Shown here in pieces: positions 41,615 to 51,000 of a stretch of DNA of 64,000 nt. How positions within the stretch are numbered: position 1 is the stretch's first letter; every line of letters starts with the position of its first letter. A program made the translations under genes and the position numbers. Origin of the DNA: Bacillota bacterium (lineage in GTDB: Bacteria; Bacillota; Clostridia; Acetivibrionales; DTU013); contig JAEYRV010000048.1 of the NCBI GenBank assembly GCA_023435305.1, positions 1-64,000 on the forward strand. Reading direction: 5' to 3'. Under the pieces are notes generated by a model. It ran no database searches. It was not told the DNA's origin and was given only the letters and a program-made list of their open reading frames with translations.

Positions 41615-41842
41615 ATGAAAGCATTTACTATCATGCTCAAAACTATAAACGATGTTAAAGATTTTGTGAATATATCCAACAAATACGATTTTGATGTAGA
41701 TCTGACATCGGGCCGCTATGTGGTCGATGCCAAATCCATCATGGGGATATTCAGCCTTGATTTTAACAAACCGATCAGAGTAGAGGTCCATTCCGACGAT
41801 TGTGAAACCTTCATAAACGAGATCAAGCCTTTCATGATTTAG
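41615..41842 (+). CDS. HPr-like protein lacking the phosphorylated His
   Basis: 75 residues. The alternation of strands and helices and the segments GRYVVDAKSIMGIFSLDFNKPIRVEVH match the HPr fold, where 'AKSIMGIMSL' is the Ser46-type region. The N-terminal HARPA motif with active His15 is replaced by NDVKDFVNI, so it cannot take part in the normal PTS relay. The Ser in AKSIMG (~46) is kept, so a regulatory, Crh-like role through Ser phosphorylation is possible. GGAGG lies eight bases upstream of the ATG. A strong bidirectional terminator follows. Confidence 0.85.
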   Translation: MKAFTIMLKTINDVKDFVNISNKYDFDVDLTSGRYVVDAKSIMGIFSLDFNKPIRVEVHSDDCETFINEIKPFMI

Positions 41843-41852
41843 AATCAAAATA

Positions 41853-41886
41853 AAAAGCCCGGCGTCCAGCAATGGACCGGGCTTTT
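41853..41886. terminator. Bidirectional terminator
   Basis: AAAAGCCCGG (41853-41862) pairs with CCGGGCTTTT (41877-41886). An inner TCCA/TGGA extends the stem. It serves the HPr-like gene and the convergent DUF523 gene. Confidence 0.85.
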
Positions 41887-41927
41887 GTTATTTTAGCCAG
41901 ATTTGTACTAAATGCGCCTGCAGTATT

Positions 41928-42374
41928 TCACCGGAAATCTTCATCTGATATGACTTCTATTCCGTTTCTGATCAGCAGTTCCGCTGTCACACCATTTCCG
42001 CCTATAGTCTTTCTGCTAAAGGAGCCATCATATATTTCACCGTATCCGCATGACGGACTTCTGGATTTGAGTATGGCCTTTTCTATGCCGCAGGCTTCTG
42101 CAATCTTTAGGGTTTCTATTGCTCCACTAATGAAATTGCCTGTTACATCATCTCCATTAACATTTATCACACGGCATTTTCCGTCGAGGACGTCCCCTCC
42201 GATGCCGCCGCATATTTCGCATGGCTGTCTGGGGGTTCCACAGCCGCCCAGCTGTTCGGGGCAGACGGGTATTACCAAGCCCTGGCCAGCCAGCTCCAGA
42301 AGCTTTTCCTTATGAAAACAGCCGCCGTCATAACGGCAATTTATTCCTAAAAGGCATGCGCTTACAAGATACAT
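41928..42374 (-). CDS. DUF523 family protein
   Basis: 148 residues. It begins MYLVSACLLGINCRYDGG and has PVCPEQLGGCGTPRQPCEI, then KSRSPSCGYGEIYDG, the conserved Cys-rich pattern of DUF523. Conserved cysteines suggest metal or cluster binding, but the function is unknown. It is soluble, with no signal peptide. It lies downstream of rnr with a 126-bp gap, same direction, and ends at a bidirectional terminator. Confidence 0.92.
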   Translation of the reverse strand: MYLVSACLLGINCRYDGGCFHKEKLLELAGQGLVIPVCPEQLGGCGTPRQPCEICGGIGGDVLDGKCRVINVNGDDVTGNFISGAIETLKIAEACGIEKAILKSRSPSCGYGEIYDGSFSRKTIGGNGVTAELLIRNGIEVISDEDFR

Positions 42375-42500
42375 AGTGTCCCCTCTCTGCTATCGATCTG
42401 GAATATATCACTTGCAGCTTCATCTGCACGGACCTCCAGGTATGTCTGGCCCGGTCTGGTGCCTGATGAAGTGTGTTATATGCGGCGCGATTTGTCTCAT

Positions 42501-45260
42501 TCAGTCCTTCTCATCCTGCAGCTTGAGACGTTTTGGCGCCTTTGGTGTTTTGGATTTTACGGGCTGCTTTTCCAACGCCTGTGTCTCAAGCTGCTTTGGC
42601 TGCTTTGGCTGCTTTTCCAACGCCTGTACCTCAAGCTGCTTTGGCTGCTTTGGCTGTTTCAGCTGTTTTGGCTGTTTTGGCTGCTTTGGCTGTTTCGGCA
42701 TTTCCAGCTGTTTGGGTTGTTTCTGCTTTTCCAACTGCTTAGGTTGTTTGGGCTGCTTAACCTCTGTTGCTTTGCCCTTCAGCCTTTTCTGTTTTCCTGC
42801 TGCCAATTCCTCAGCGTTTGCCTCATAACCAGCTGTTGACGAGCCTGCTCCTGTTTTGCCCGAGCCGGACATATAGCCAGAGGTATGCTTTGTGCCTGCT
42901 TCATTATTTCGTGAGTTCTTCTTGTGGAAGACCTTTCCTTCATTACTCCTGCTGTTTTTACCGCCCTTGCCGCCCCTGCCGCTATTACCGCTGCCGCCAG
43001 AGCTACCGCCGTACCTGCCGCCGCTTCCGGCTCCATACTTTCCCTTGCCGCCTTTTTTCTCCGCTGCTGGGCCTCTTGCCTTGCTGCTGCCGGAATAATG
43101 TCCGTCGCGTTCCCGCTCCATTGCCTTTTCGGCCTGTTCGGCAATAACGAATTCCAGCTGCCTTGCGGCAATATCTGCCCGTGCCAATACCACCCTGACA
43201 GTATCACCTATCCTGTACTGTTTCCGGGTACGCTCACCGGTCAGAAGATAATGACGGTCATCAAATACATAGTAGTCATCATACATGCTGCTGACCCTGA
43301 CCAGCCCTTCGATGGTATTCTCCAGTTCAACGAACATCCCAAAGGAGGTGACATTGGCAATAATGCCCTCGAAGGTTTCTCCCACCTTCTCCTTCATATA
43401 TTCCACCTTTTTCAGATCCTCGGTCTCGCGCTCCGCCTCATCTGCCGCACGTTCCCTTTCAGAGCAGTTCCTGGCTATCTCCGGAAGGATTTCTGCAAGG
43501 TAGGTCTCACGGCTCTCAGGCAGGCCTCCCTTTATTTCCTCCTTCATAAGCCTGTGTATGATCAGGTCGGGATATCTCCTGATGGGAGAGGTGAAATGGC
43601 AGTAGAACTTTGCCGCCAGACCGAAATGGCCTGCATTCAGATGGCTGTACTTTGCTTTTGCCATGGATCTCAGCATAACGGTGCTGACTATCATTTCCTC
43701 CCTGGAGCCCTTGACCTTTTCGAGCAAGTCCTGCAAAGCGCCGGGATGTATATGGTTGATTCCCTTGAGGGGATAGCCCAGATTTTTTGCAAATTCGGCA
43801 AAGGCCATTATTTTTTCGGGATCGGGCTCTTCATGTATCCTGAATACGAATGGCATCCCGGCCCAGTGGAAATGCTCTGCAACGGTCTCATTGCATACGA
43901 GCATGAACTCCTCGATGATCCTGTTGGCGATGGTGATCTCATATCGCTTTACATCAATGGGCTTGCCATTTTCATCGACTATGACCTTTGCTTCATCGAA
44001 ATCGAAATCTATAGCTCCCCTTTCGATCCTTTTGCCCCTCAGTATCAGCGCAAGCTCCTTCATAGTCCTGAAATCGTCCATCAGATACCCGTATCTGTTC
44101 ATGAGCTCAATGTCCGCCGTTTCAAGCAGCTTGTACACATTGGTGTATGTCATTCTTTCAGCGGTCTTTATGACGCTTTCAAAAATGTCATGCCTGAGCA
44201 CCTTTCCCTTAGAGTCAATGTCCATCATAACAGTGAATGCCAGTCTGTCCACGTTTGGATTCAGGCTGCAGACACCGTTCGAGAGCTTTCGGGGCAGCAT
44301 CGGTATGACCCTGTCCACAAGGTAAACGCTGGTGCCTCTCTTTAGCGCCTCCTTGTCCAAAGGGGAGTCTTCGGTCACATAATAGCTAACGTCGGCTATA
44401 TGCACTCCCAGTCTGTAGCACCCGTCGGGCAGCATCTGGATCGAAACTGCATCATCCAGGTCCTTTGCATCCTCTCCGTCAATTGTAACCATCCTGAGAT
44501 CTCTGAGGTCACGCCTGCCCTCCAGCATATCTTCGCTGATACTCTCAGGTATGCCTTCCGCCTGCTGCATAACGTCATCCGGGAAGGCTTCGGTAAGGCC
44601 ATGGGTTTTCATTATGGATAAAATATCAATCCCCGTGTCCTTGCTGTCACCGATGATCTCCACTATCCTGCCTTCGGCATTCCGTCTGCTTTCAGGCCAC
44701 TTGACCAATTCAGCCACTACCTTGTAGCCCGGCTTTGCTCCATTCACCTCATCCTTTGGAATGAAAATGTCTCCCGGTATCCTCTTATCATCAGGAACAA
44801 CAAAACCAAAGTACTTGCTGCTCTCATACGTACCGACTACCCTGGTCACCGCACGTTTAAGTATCTTTATGATCTCGCCCTCAGCCCTTTTCCCTTCGAT
44901 GCCCTTGGCAGTTATCCTGGCGATGACCCTGTCATTATGCATTGCGCCTGAAAGCCCGTCGGCCGGTATGAAAACATCCACGGCTTCTTCGTCATCCGGT
45001 ATCAGAAAACCAAAGCCGCGCTCATTTCCCTGCAGTCTTCCGACGATCAGGTTCATCCTGTCAGGTATTCCATACCTGTCCTTATTGGTTTTGTATATTT
45101 GCCCCTCTGTTTCGAGAGCGCCGAGCATTTCGGCCAGCTCATCCCTGTCCTCGTGAGGCACATCCAGCACCACCGCCAGCTCCTCAAACTTCAGAGGCCT
45201 GTATGCGGCTTCCTTCATAAATTCCACTATCCTGTTTTTTCTATCCTGCATTATGTCCAT
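42501..45260 (-). CDS. rnr: Ribonuclease R with a long repetitive C-terminal tail
   Basis: 919 residues (typical about 720-800). An N-terminal winged helix (~10-60) and two cold-shock domains are followed by the RNB catalytic domain. It has TIDGEDAKDLDDAVSI (metal-binding Asp cluster, ~270) and HFGLAAKFYCHFTSPIRRYPDL. The S1 domain starts near ~630 (GETFEGIIANVTSFGMFVELE). After ~715 comes a basic Gly/Ser-rich stretch (GGRYGGSSGGSGNSGRGG), then from about 810 a run of KQPKQPKQLE-type units up to the end. The enzyme degrades structured RNA 3' to 5'. The tail may tether RNA or ribosomes. Its repeat nature is unusual. Confidence 0.95.
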   Translation of the reverse strand: MDIMQDRKNRIVEFMKEAAYRPLKFEELAVVLDVPHEDRDELAEMLGALETEGQIYKTNKDRYGIPDRMNLIVGRLQGNERGFGFLIPDDEEAVDVFIPADGLSGAMHNDRVIARITAKGIEGKRAEGEIIKILKRAVTRVVGTYESSKYFGFVVPDDKRIPGDIFIPKDEVNGAKPGYKVVAELVKWPESRRNAEGRIVEIIGDSKDTGIDILSIMKTHGLTEAFPDDVMQQAEGIPESISEDMLEGRRDLRDLRMVTIDGEDAKDLDDAVSIQMLPDGCYRLGVHIADVSYYVTEDSPLDKEALKRGTSVYLVDRVIPMLPRKLSNGVCSLNPNVDRLAFTVMMDIDSKGKVLRHDIFESVIKTAERMTYTNVYKLLETADIELMNRYGYLMDDFRTMKELALILRGKRIERGAIDFDFDEAKVIVDENGKPIDVKRYEITIANRIIEEFMLVCNETVAEHFHWAGMPFVFRIHEEPDPEKIMAFAEFAKNLGYPLKGINHIHPGALQDLLEKVKGSREEMIVSTVMLRSMAKAKYSHLNAGHFGLAAKFYCHFTSPIRRYPDLIIHRLMKEEIKGGLPESRETYLAEILPEIARNCSERERAADEAERETEDLKKVEYMKEKVGETFEGIIANVTSFGMFVELENTIEGLVRVSSMYDDYYVFDDRHYLLTGERTRKQYRIGDTVRVVLARADIAARQLEFVIAEQAEKAMERERDGHYSGSSKARGPAAEKKGGKGKYGAGSGGRYGGSSGGSGNSGRGGKGGKNSRSNEGKVFHKKNSRNNEAGTKHTSGYMSGSGKTGAGSSTAGYEANAEELAAGKQKRLKGKATEVKQPKQPKQLEKQKQPKQLEMPKQPKQPKQPKQLKQPKQPKQLEVQALEKQPKQPKQLETQALEKQPVKSKTPKAPKRLKLQDEKD

Positions 45261-45345
45261 TGCATACCTCTCAATCCATCTGTTTCTTTATGCTTTATTA
45301 TTCCTGTAATCGAAAATTTTTAAACCGGATCACTTTAAATAAAAA

Positions 45346-45363
45346 GGAGGCTCAACGGCCTCC
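45346..45363 (-). terminator. Terminator after the HD-domain gene
   Basis: GGAGGC (45346-45351) pairs with GCCTCC (45358-45363). The minus strand continues with TTTTTATTT. Confidence 0.75.
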
Positions 45364-45382
45364 ATGATCGCTGTATTTATTA

Positions 45383-45934
45383 TTATAGTCCTAACTGGCC
45401 AGATATCATTTTCATTGCTTCAATGGATACTGTAATAAATTCCTCCAGTGACAGACCGATCTCGCCGCAGCTGTTTATCTGATCGCGGTCGACGCCTTGT
45501 GCAAAACTTGCTTCACTCATCTTCCCTATAACAAAATCCGGTGTTACATCCTTAAGCCTCTTTGAAGGCAGTATAAGTGCCGCTGCTGTTATAATACCCG
45601 AAACAGGGTCGGCGCAGTACAGAGCCTTATCTATTTTCCTTTTTCTTTCGATGCCATGATATGAATTATGAGCCTTGACAGCATACACGATCTCACTGTC
45701 GAAGCCCAGGTTTTCAAGTATTTCAGCGCCTATTATACTGTGCCTTTCCGGATTGCTGGCCGTCTTTTCATAATCTATGTCATGGAGCAGTCCCGTCACG
45801 CCCCAAATCTCGACATTATCCCTGAGAAGCGCCGCGAGCCCTCTCATAATGGCTTCTACAGCCAGAGAATGCTTTATTAGGTTGGGATTTCTCACCCTTG
45901 CCGTCAATTCAACGAACGCCTTATCTCTGTCCAT
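45383..45934 (-). CDS. HDIG-domain metal-dependent phosphohydrolase
   Basis: 183 residues. The HD motif is in VTGLLHDIDYEKT (His-Asp, ~50), with HSLAVEAIMRGLA before it and HSIIGAEILENLGF and HNSYHG after, giving the full set of HD metal ligands. The C-terminus has LYCADPVSGIITAAAL. It is a single-domain soluble protein. The family hydrolyses phosphomonoesters or nucleotides, but the substrate is unknown. It lies between rnr and secG, close to the common clostridial order secG-rnr. Confidence 0.9.
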   Translation of the reverse strand: MDRDKAFVELTARVRNPNLIKHSLAVEAIMRGLAALLRDNVEIWGVTGLLHDIDYEKTASNPERHSIIGAEILENLGFDSEIVYAVKAHNSYHGIERKRKIDKALYCADPVSGIITAAALILPSKRLKDVTPDFVIGKMSEASFAQGVDRDQINSCGEIGLSLEEFITVSIEAMKMISGQLGL

Positions 45935-45995
45935 ACATCCACCCCACTTCTTGTAATCACCGATGGATCGTTTTGCGCAATACCGGTATAAAAAA

Positions 45996-46017
45996 GACCA
46001 TGCATCGCTGCATAGTC
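45996..46017 (-). terminator. Terminator after secG
   Basis: GACTATGCA / TGCATGGTC stem, with a TTTTTTAT tail on the minus strand. Confidence 0.75.
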
Positions 46018-46032
46018 TGCTTTGTTTACCTT

Positions 46033-46275
46033 CTATTTAAGTACAAGGAACAATACGATTGATGTAATAAGAAATGCAATTGCAGCAACAGAAGTATATT
46101 TGCTCAATATGGCATCGAGCGTCCTTCCCTTGTTCTTTCCAAAAAATGTTTCCGCTCCGCCTGCTATAGAGCCTGACAGACCGGCTGACTTGCCTGACTG
46201 AAGAAGCACTATTACTACGATGGAGATCGCAAAAATTATATGGAAAATCGATACTATAATCTGTAACGCGTTCAA
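46033..46275 (-). CDS. secG: Preprotein translocase subunit SecG
   Basis: 80 residues from a TTG start with GGAGG seven bases upstream. Two membrane helices (~4-26 and ~58-78) flank the conserved loop VVLLQSGKSAGLSGSIAGGAETFFGKNKGR. It is part of the SecYEG channel. Normal length. Confidence 0.96.
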   Translation of the reverse strand: MNALQIIVSIFHIIFAISIVVIVLLQSGKSAGLSGSIAGGAETFFGKNKGRTLDAILSKYTSVAAIAFLITSIVLFLVLK

Positions 46276-46396
46276 AGTAACACCTCCCGAAAAATTGACA
46301 AGTCAAATTGTAACACATATCTAAACAAAATACAAGCATAAGATTACATACCATCGGGACTTATTGCTGTAATCTGTTGTGCTGTTGTGAAGCAAA

Positions 46397-46437
46397 GAAG
46401 ATGAACGCTCAGCATGGTCGGCTGATTGTCCATCTTC
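46397..46437 (-). terminator. Hairpin after enolase
   Basis: GAAGATG (46397-46403) pairs with CATCTTC (46431-46437), with an inner GCTCAGC/GCTGATT region. The minus-strand tail is TTTGCTTC. It is a moderate terminator. Confidence 0.5.
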
Positions 46438-46471
46438 TCACAAAAAAACTCAGATAAACGTTCTTTGCACC

Positions 46472-47773
46472 TTACTTGTTTTTCAGGTTGAACCACGCAT
46501 CAAGCCCGGGATAGATCGCCGCTTCTCCAAGCTCCTCCTCGATCCTGAGCAGCTGGTTGTATTTGGCCACCCTGTCCGTACGGGACGGCGCGCCTGTCTT
46601 GATCTGTCCGGAATTCGTCGCAACCGCTATATCAGCGATAGTCGCATCCTCGGTCTCGCCCGACCTGTGAGAGGTAACTGCAGTGTAGCCGGCCCTGTTT
46701 GCCATTTGTATCGCATCAAGGGTCTCTGTCAGTGTACCGATCTGGTTTACTTTGATCAATATGGAGTTGGCAACTCCCATATCGATTCCTTTTTTAAGTC
46801 TTTCAGTATTCGTCACGAAAAGATCATCGCCCACCAGCTGGATCTTGCTGCCAAGCCTTTGGGTCAGCAGTCTCCATCCTTCCCAGTCCTCTTCGGAAAC
46901 GCCGTCCTCAAGGGAGATGATGGGATATTTGTCAGCCAGGTCCGCCCAGAATTCCACCATCTCTTCACGGGACTTGGTAATATTGGTCTTCCAGAAATGA
47001 TAGGTGCCATCCTCCTGGTACATTTCAGTAGCAGCGGCATCAATAGCGATCCTGAAATCGTCTCCCGGCCTGTATCCGGCTTTTTCCACCGCTTCAAGTA
47101 TTACCTGTATCGCTTCCTCATCGCTCTTGAGGTTCGGTGCAAAGCCGCCCTCGTCACCTACTGCGGTGGAATATCCCTTGGCGCTCAATACCTTTTTCAG
47201 ATTGTGGAATACCTCGGCGCACATCATCAGAGCGTTCCTGAAGCAGTCCGCTCCAACCGGCATTATCATGAACTCCTGGATATTTACGCTGTTGTCGGCA
47301 TGCTTGCCGCCGTTTATGATATTCATCATCGGCACCGGGAGCGTTTTGGCATTGACACCGCCAATATACTGGTACAAACTGATCCCGAGAGCCTCAGCCG
47401 CAGCCTTTGCTGCTGCGAGCGATACTCCGAGGATGGCGTTCGCTCCAAGCTTTCCTTTATTATAAGTACCGTCGAGGGCAATCATTTTTTTATCTATCGC
47501 TACCTGATCGAATACATTCATGCCCTCGATCTCAGGGGCAATTATTTCATTTACATTCGATACCGCATTGAGCACTCCCTTGCCAAGGTATCTTGCTGTA
47601 TCGCCGTCCCTCAGCTCCACTGCCTCGAATGCTCCTGTGGATGCGCCGGAAGGCACTGCCGCCCGACCTACATAGCCTCCCTCGACTATCACTTCCACCT
47701 CTATAGTAGGGTTTCCTCTGGAATCGAGTATCTCTCTTCCAAAAACACTTTCGATTTCAAGATATTGTTTCAT
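46472..47773 (-). CDS. eno: Enolase
   Basis: 433 residues from the ATG at 47773, with AAAGGAG nine bases upstream. The frame is open further up to 47896 but has no ribosome-binding site there. It catalyses 2-phosphoglycerate to phosphoenolpyruvate. Motifs: EIESVFGREILDSRGNPT, PSGASTGAFEAVELRDGD, AVGDEGGFAPN, and the signature ILIKVNQIGTLTETLDAI (catalytic Lys). SHRSGETEDATIAD near the C-terminus is also present. Full length. Confidence 0.98.
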   Translation of the reverse strand: MKQYLEIESVFGREILDSRGNPTIEVEVIVEGGYVGRAAVPSGASTGAFEAVELRDGDTARYLGKGVLNAVSNVNEIIAPEIEGMNVFDQVAIDKKMIALDGTYNKGKLGANAILGVSLAAAKAAAEALGISLYQYIGGVNAKTLPVPMMNIINGGKHADNSVNIQEFMIMPVGADCFRNALMMCAEVFHNLKKVLSAKGYSTAVGDEGGFAPNLKSDEEAIQVILEAVEKAGYRPGDDFRIAIDAAATEMYQEDGTYHFWKTNITKSREEMVEFWADLADKYPIISLEDGVSEEDWEGWRLLTQRLGSKIQLVGDDLFVTNTERLKKGIDMGVANSILIKVNQIGTLTETLDAIQMANRAGYTAVTSHRSGETEDATIADIAVATNSGQIKTGAPSRTDRVAKYNQLLRIEEELGEAAIYPGLDAWFNLKNK

Positions 47774-48099
47774 AGCTACACTCCTTTCAGGCATCTGTAA
47801 TTTCCATATTATAGCACATATGCAGACTATATGTCCACACATCACTAGCATTCGGTTTATTTTAACCACAAAACGAAGAATTAAAACAAAAATCACCCTT
47901 AATCACCCCCTTGCAGCATAAAAATACTCCTCATATCATCCAATATTTATGATATTATGTTACTGAATCGACATAATACACTATCCGACCATCGGCTGCA
48001 TCGAAAAAATTCAGCGATCAGTTATCTCGTATTGATAATGATACTTATCGTAAACATAAAGAGTCACATATCAGCTACTGCAAAGGAGGTTTTTGTCTC
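47774..48099. other. Intergenic region between enolase and the vWA lipoprotein gene
   Basis: This 326-bp, AT-rich region carries divergent promoters that I cannot place exactly. One inverted repeat, GATAA-TGATAC-TTATC (48034-48049), partly resembles a metal-dependent repressor box. AAAGGAGG lies just before the ATG at 48100. Confidence 0.5.
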
Positions 48100-51000
48100 A
48101 TGTCAACAAAAAAGATCGTTTCGATCGTATTGATTTTGGCATTACTTGTTTCATTATTCGCAGGCTGTACAATAAAGCCGAAGGATAAGAAAAATGACCC
48201 TTCGGATCCGAAAGCACAGCAAGGTCCACAGGACACAGCCGGACAGCAGACCACTGCGGGAGGCACATTGCCATCCGGGCATCTGCTGCTGTCAGCAGCC
48301 GAGCCGCCGAAGCTTGACGGATTCCTGCAGGCTGCTCCCGACCCCATCGGTAAACCGGGAGTAGATTTCCAGCTGCTTGAGACAGGCGAGCCCAACGACT
48401 GGACCGATATGCCGGCGCCTATTGTCAATCCGCTGGGGTCAAAGAGCCTGTACAGTTACACAAAGTACATCCCTCTGAGAGATGATTATGCAGATATCAG
48501 CTGGCTCGATGGAGTGACCGAGGTCACACAGCGTATATACGGCGAAATCTGGAAACTCGAGATCAATAATGAGAAACTGACGACGAACTATATCCGCTGG
48601 TATGCAAAGGAACTTGGTGCGACCCTGCTCAACAACACTGATGACAGAGTCACCTTCAAACTGGAGAAGGGCAGCCAGCTATGGTGGGCTTCAGCAACAT
48701 GGGACAGCCTGGAAAATCCCAAAGCAGAGCTTATTATTGTAAAGCAGGATATAATACCAAATGGACAGACAATAACAATAAAACCATCGGACATTAAGGA
48801 TGGGAAATTCTGTTTTACAACAAAAGCCGGACGCGGAGATTTTGTGACAGCCTTTGTGGAAATAAACGGTACAGATGCAGCCACAGCCGACTTAAGGGCT
48901 TATCAATACAAGAGGATCGGTACCTACACACGCCCGTTCGACTATTCAAAAGATATCGAGGCCAGTTACTGCCGCCGATATACACTCGATAACATTCCCC
49001 AGACAGACGAACCGCTGTTTTGGTACGTCTCCTTCGGTTCAGGTACACATGTTCCCGAATCTGTCACCATAAGATTTGAAAAGACCGGCTCCATCATACC
49101 GGTCAATATCGGTGAGCAGATGGGCAGTATCCGTGTCATCGGCGCGCCGGGCAGCGCGACGCTGAACTTTCAGTCCGGTCTGAGCACCATCAAGTATGAA
49201 GACGGATATTCTCTCAACGGAGCTCTGGACAGCGAAGGAAACACCGTATTCCACGTCCCCGCCGGATATTACAATATCAAGGCAGCCCTGCCCGGAGAAG
49301 GAGAGGGAGGAATACGCATGGTACCGGTAAGCAGTGGTGAACTGACAGAGGTAGTGCTGCCTGATGAGTTCAAATCCACATATTCCTCATTCGAAACCAT
49401 TTTCGGTAATTTCAATACAAATCAGGGCTCCATTTCAATACATGACAATACGGATAACAGCAACACGGCAGAAGTATCCTTCCTTATAAACGACCCGCTC
49501 AAACGCGATGTTTTCCCTGAAAAGAAGGATGTGACAATCACCGAAGGCGGTATACCCGGCGAGATACTCGATATCAAGCGGCAGACCGCTCCCGTTAACG
49601 TCGTTCTGGTCATTGATACCTCGGGCTCCATGGGCAATTTCATGAAGCCTACCATAGAGGCCGCAAAAAAATTCGTATCAGGGCTGCCGGACAAAACGAA
49701 TATCAGGCTGATCTCCTTCGAGTCAAATATCACCGAATACAAGGAAGCCGGAAAGGAATCAGTCCAGAAAAGCCTGGACAAACTGAAGTCAAAAGGCGGC
49801 ACCGCACTGTATGATGCCACAGCAAGGGGACTTGAGCTGCTGGGCAAAGGCGAAAACAACTTTTTAGTCGTGTTTGCCGACGGCGCGGATTCCCGTGAGT
49901 TGAAAAACCAGGGAAAGGGCTCTTCATTATCGCGTGATCAGATAGTATCAAAGATAAAGAGCAGTGAAACTACCGTATTGACTATCGGTTTCGGTGAAGG
50001 CCACGACCCGCAGGCATTGATCGCTATGAGTATGGCCAACGATAAAGGAGCATATTTCTCAGCCAATGATGAGGCGGGTCTTGACCAGGCATTTGCTGCT
50101 GTCGCCGGAAAATTCGGCAATGAGTTTGTAATAACATACAAGCGGCCGGAATCAACAGCGGATATAAAGTCCGAACAGCCGGTGGTCGGCGTCATGATCG
50201 ACGACTCAGGTTCCATGGGCTCCTACAGGGACGCCGTCATGACCATGTTCCATGATTTCTTTACAGCGCTGCCAGACGGATCGCTTATCCAGTTTTCCAA
50301 GTTTGGAAACAGCATCGATATGATGCATATGACTACAGATCAAAAGGCTGTCCTCATGCAGGCCATGGCTGAGGTCGGCAATACCGGCGGCGGCACCGAA
50401 GTCATCAAGGCTCTCAGAGCAGCAGTAAAGCAGCTGAGTCCGCTTCCTACAAACAAAAAGGCCTTTATTTTCGTGACAGATGCCGCTATGGCTGAAGTCG
50501 ACTATCGCGGAGGCGGAGATGCAGACGCCGTGCTCAAGGAAATAAAGGACGAAGGGATACGCTGTCTTTTCGTAGGCGTCAGTGATGCGTCCTCGGCGGA
50601 AAAATCATTTAAATACGCTGCAGAGTTGAGCGGCGGTGATTATATAATCACAAACGATATAAATGAAGTTACAGCCAGGCTGAAGGAGCTTGAGAAAAAG
50701 GTCTTAGTACCGCTCAATCAGGAAGACAGGCTTCCGTTCTCGATCGGTATAAAAGCGAAAACGGACGATGGATCCATAATGGACTACTACGCGACCAAAA
50801 GCCTGAGCGGATTCTCCCTGAAGACAAAAGCAGGCATGACCCAGGAGCCGAGAGCCCCAAAGATCACTACAGGCGGAAAGATGATACCGCTGTATGACAA
50901 GAAGGCTGCAAAGCTTATCACAGGCGGAGTCAAACCCGGCAACGAGGTACTGGCTGTCACATCCCATATCGATTATGAAGAAAATCAGAATAAGGCCGCA

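Noticed and set aside
42924..44345. 473-codon open frame opposite rnr
   Set aside because: Antisense shadow of RNase R. Its residues mirror the rnr codon pattern.
46037..46354. 105-codon frame overlapping secG
   Set aside because: Alternate frame of secG and its upstream region. SecG is supported by its ribosome-binding site and sequence.
46667..47800. 377-codon open frame opposite enolase
   Set aside because: Full overlap with a certain enolase gene, composition of a shadow frame, no ribosome-binding site or domain.
48034..48049. Confident Fur box
   Set aside because: Only one half matches GATAATGATAATCATTATC well. Kept as a low-interest observation rather than a called operator.
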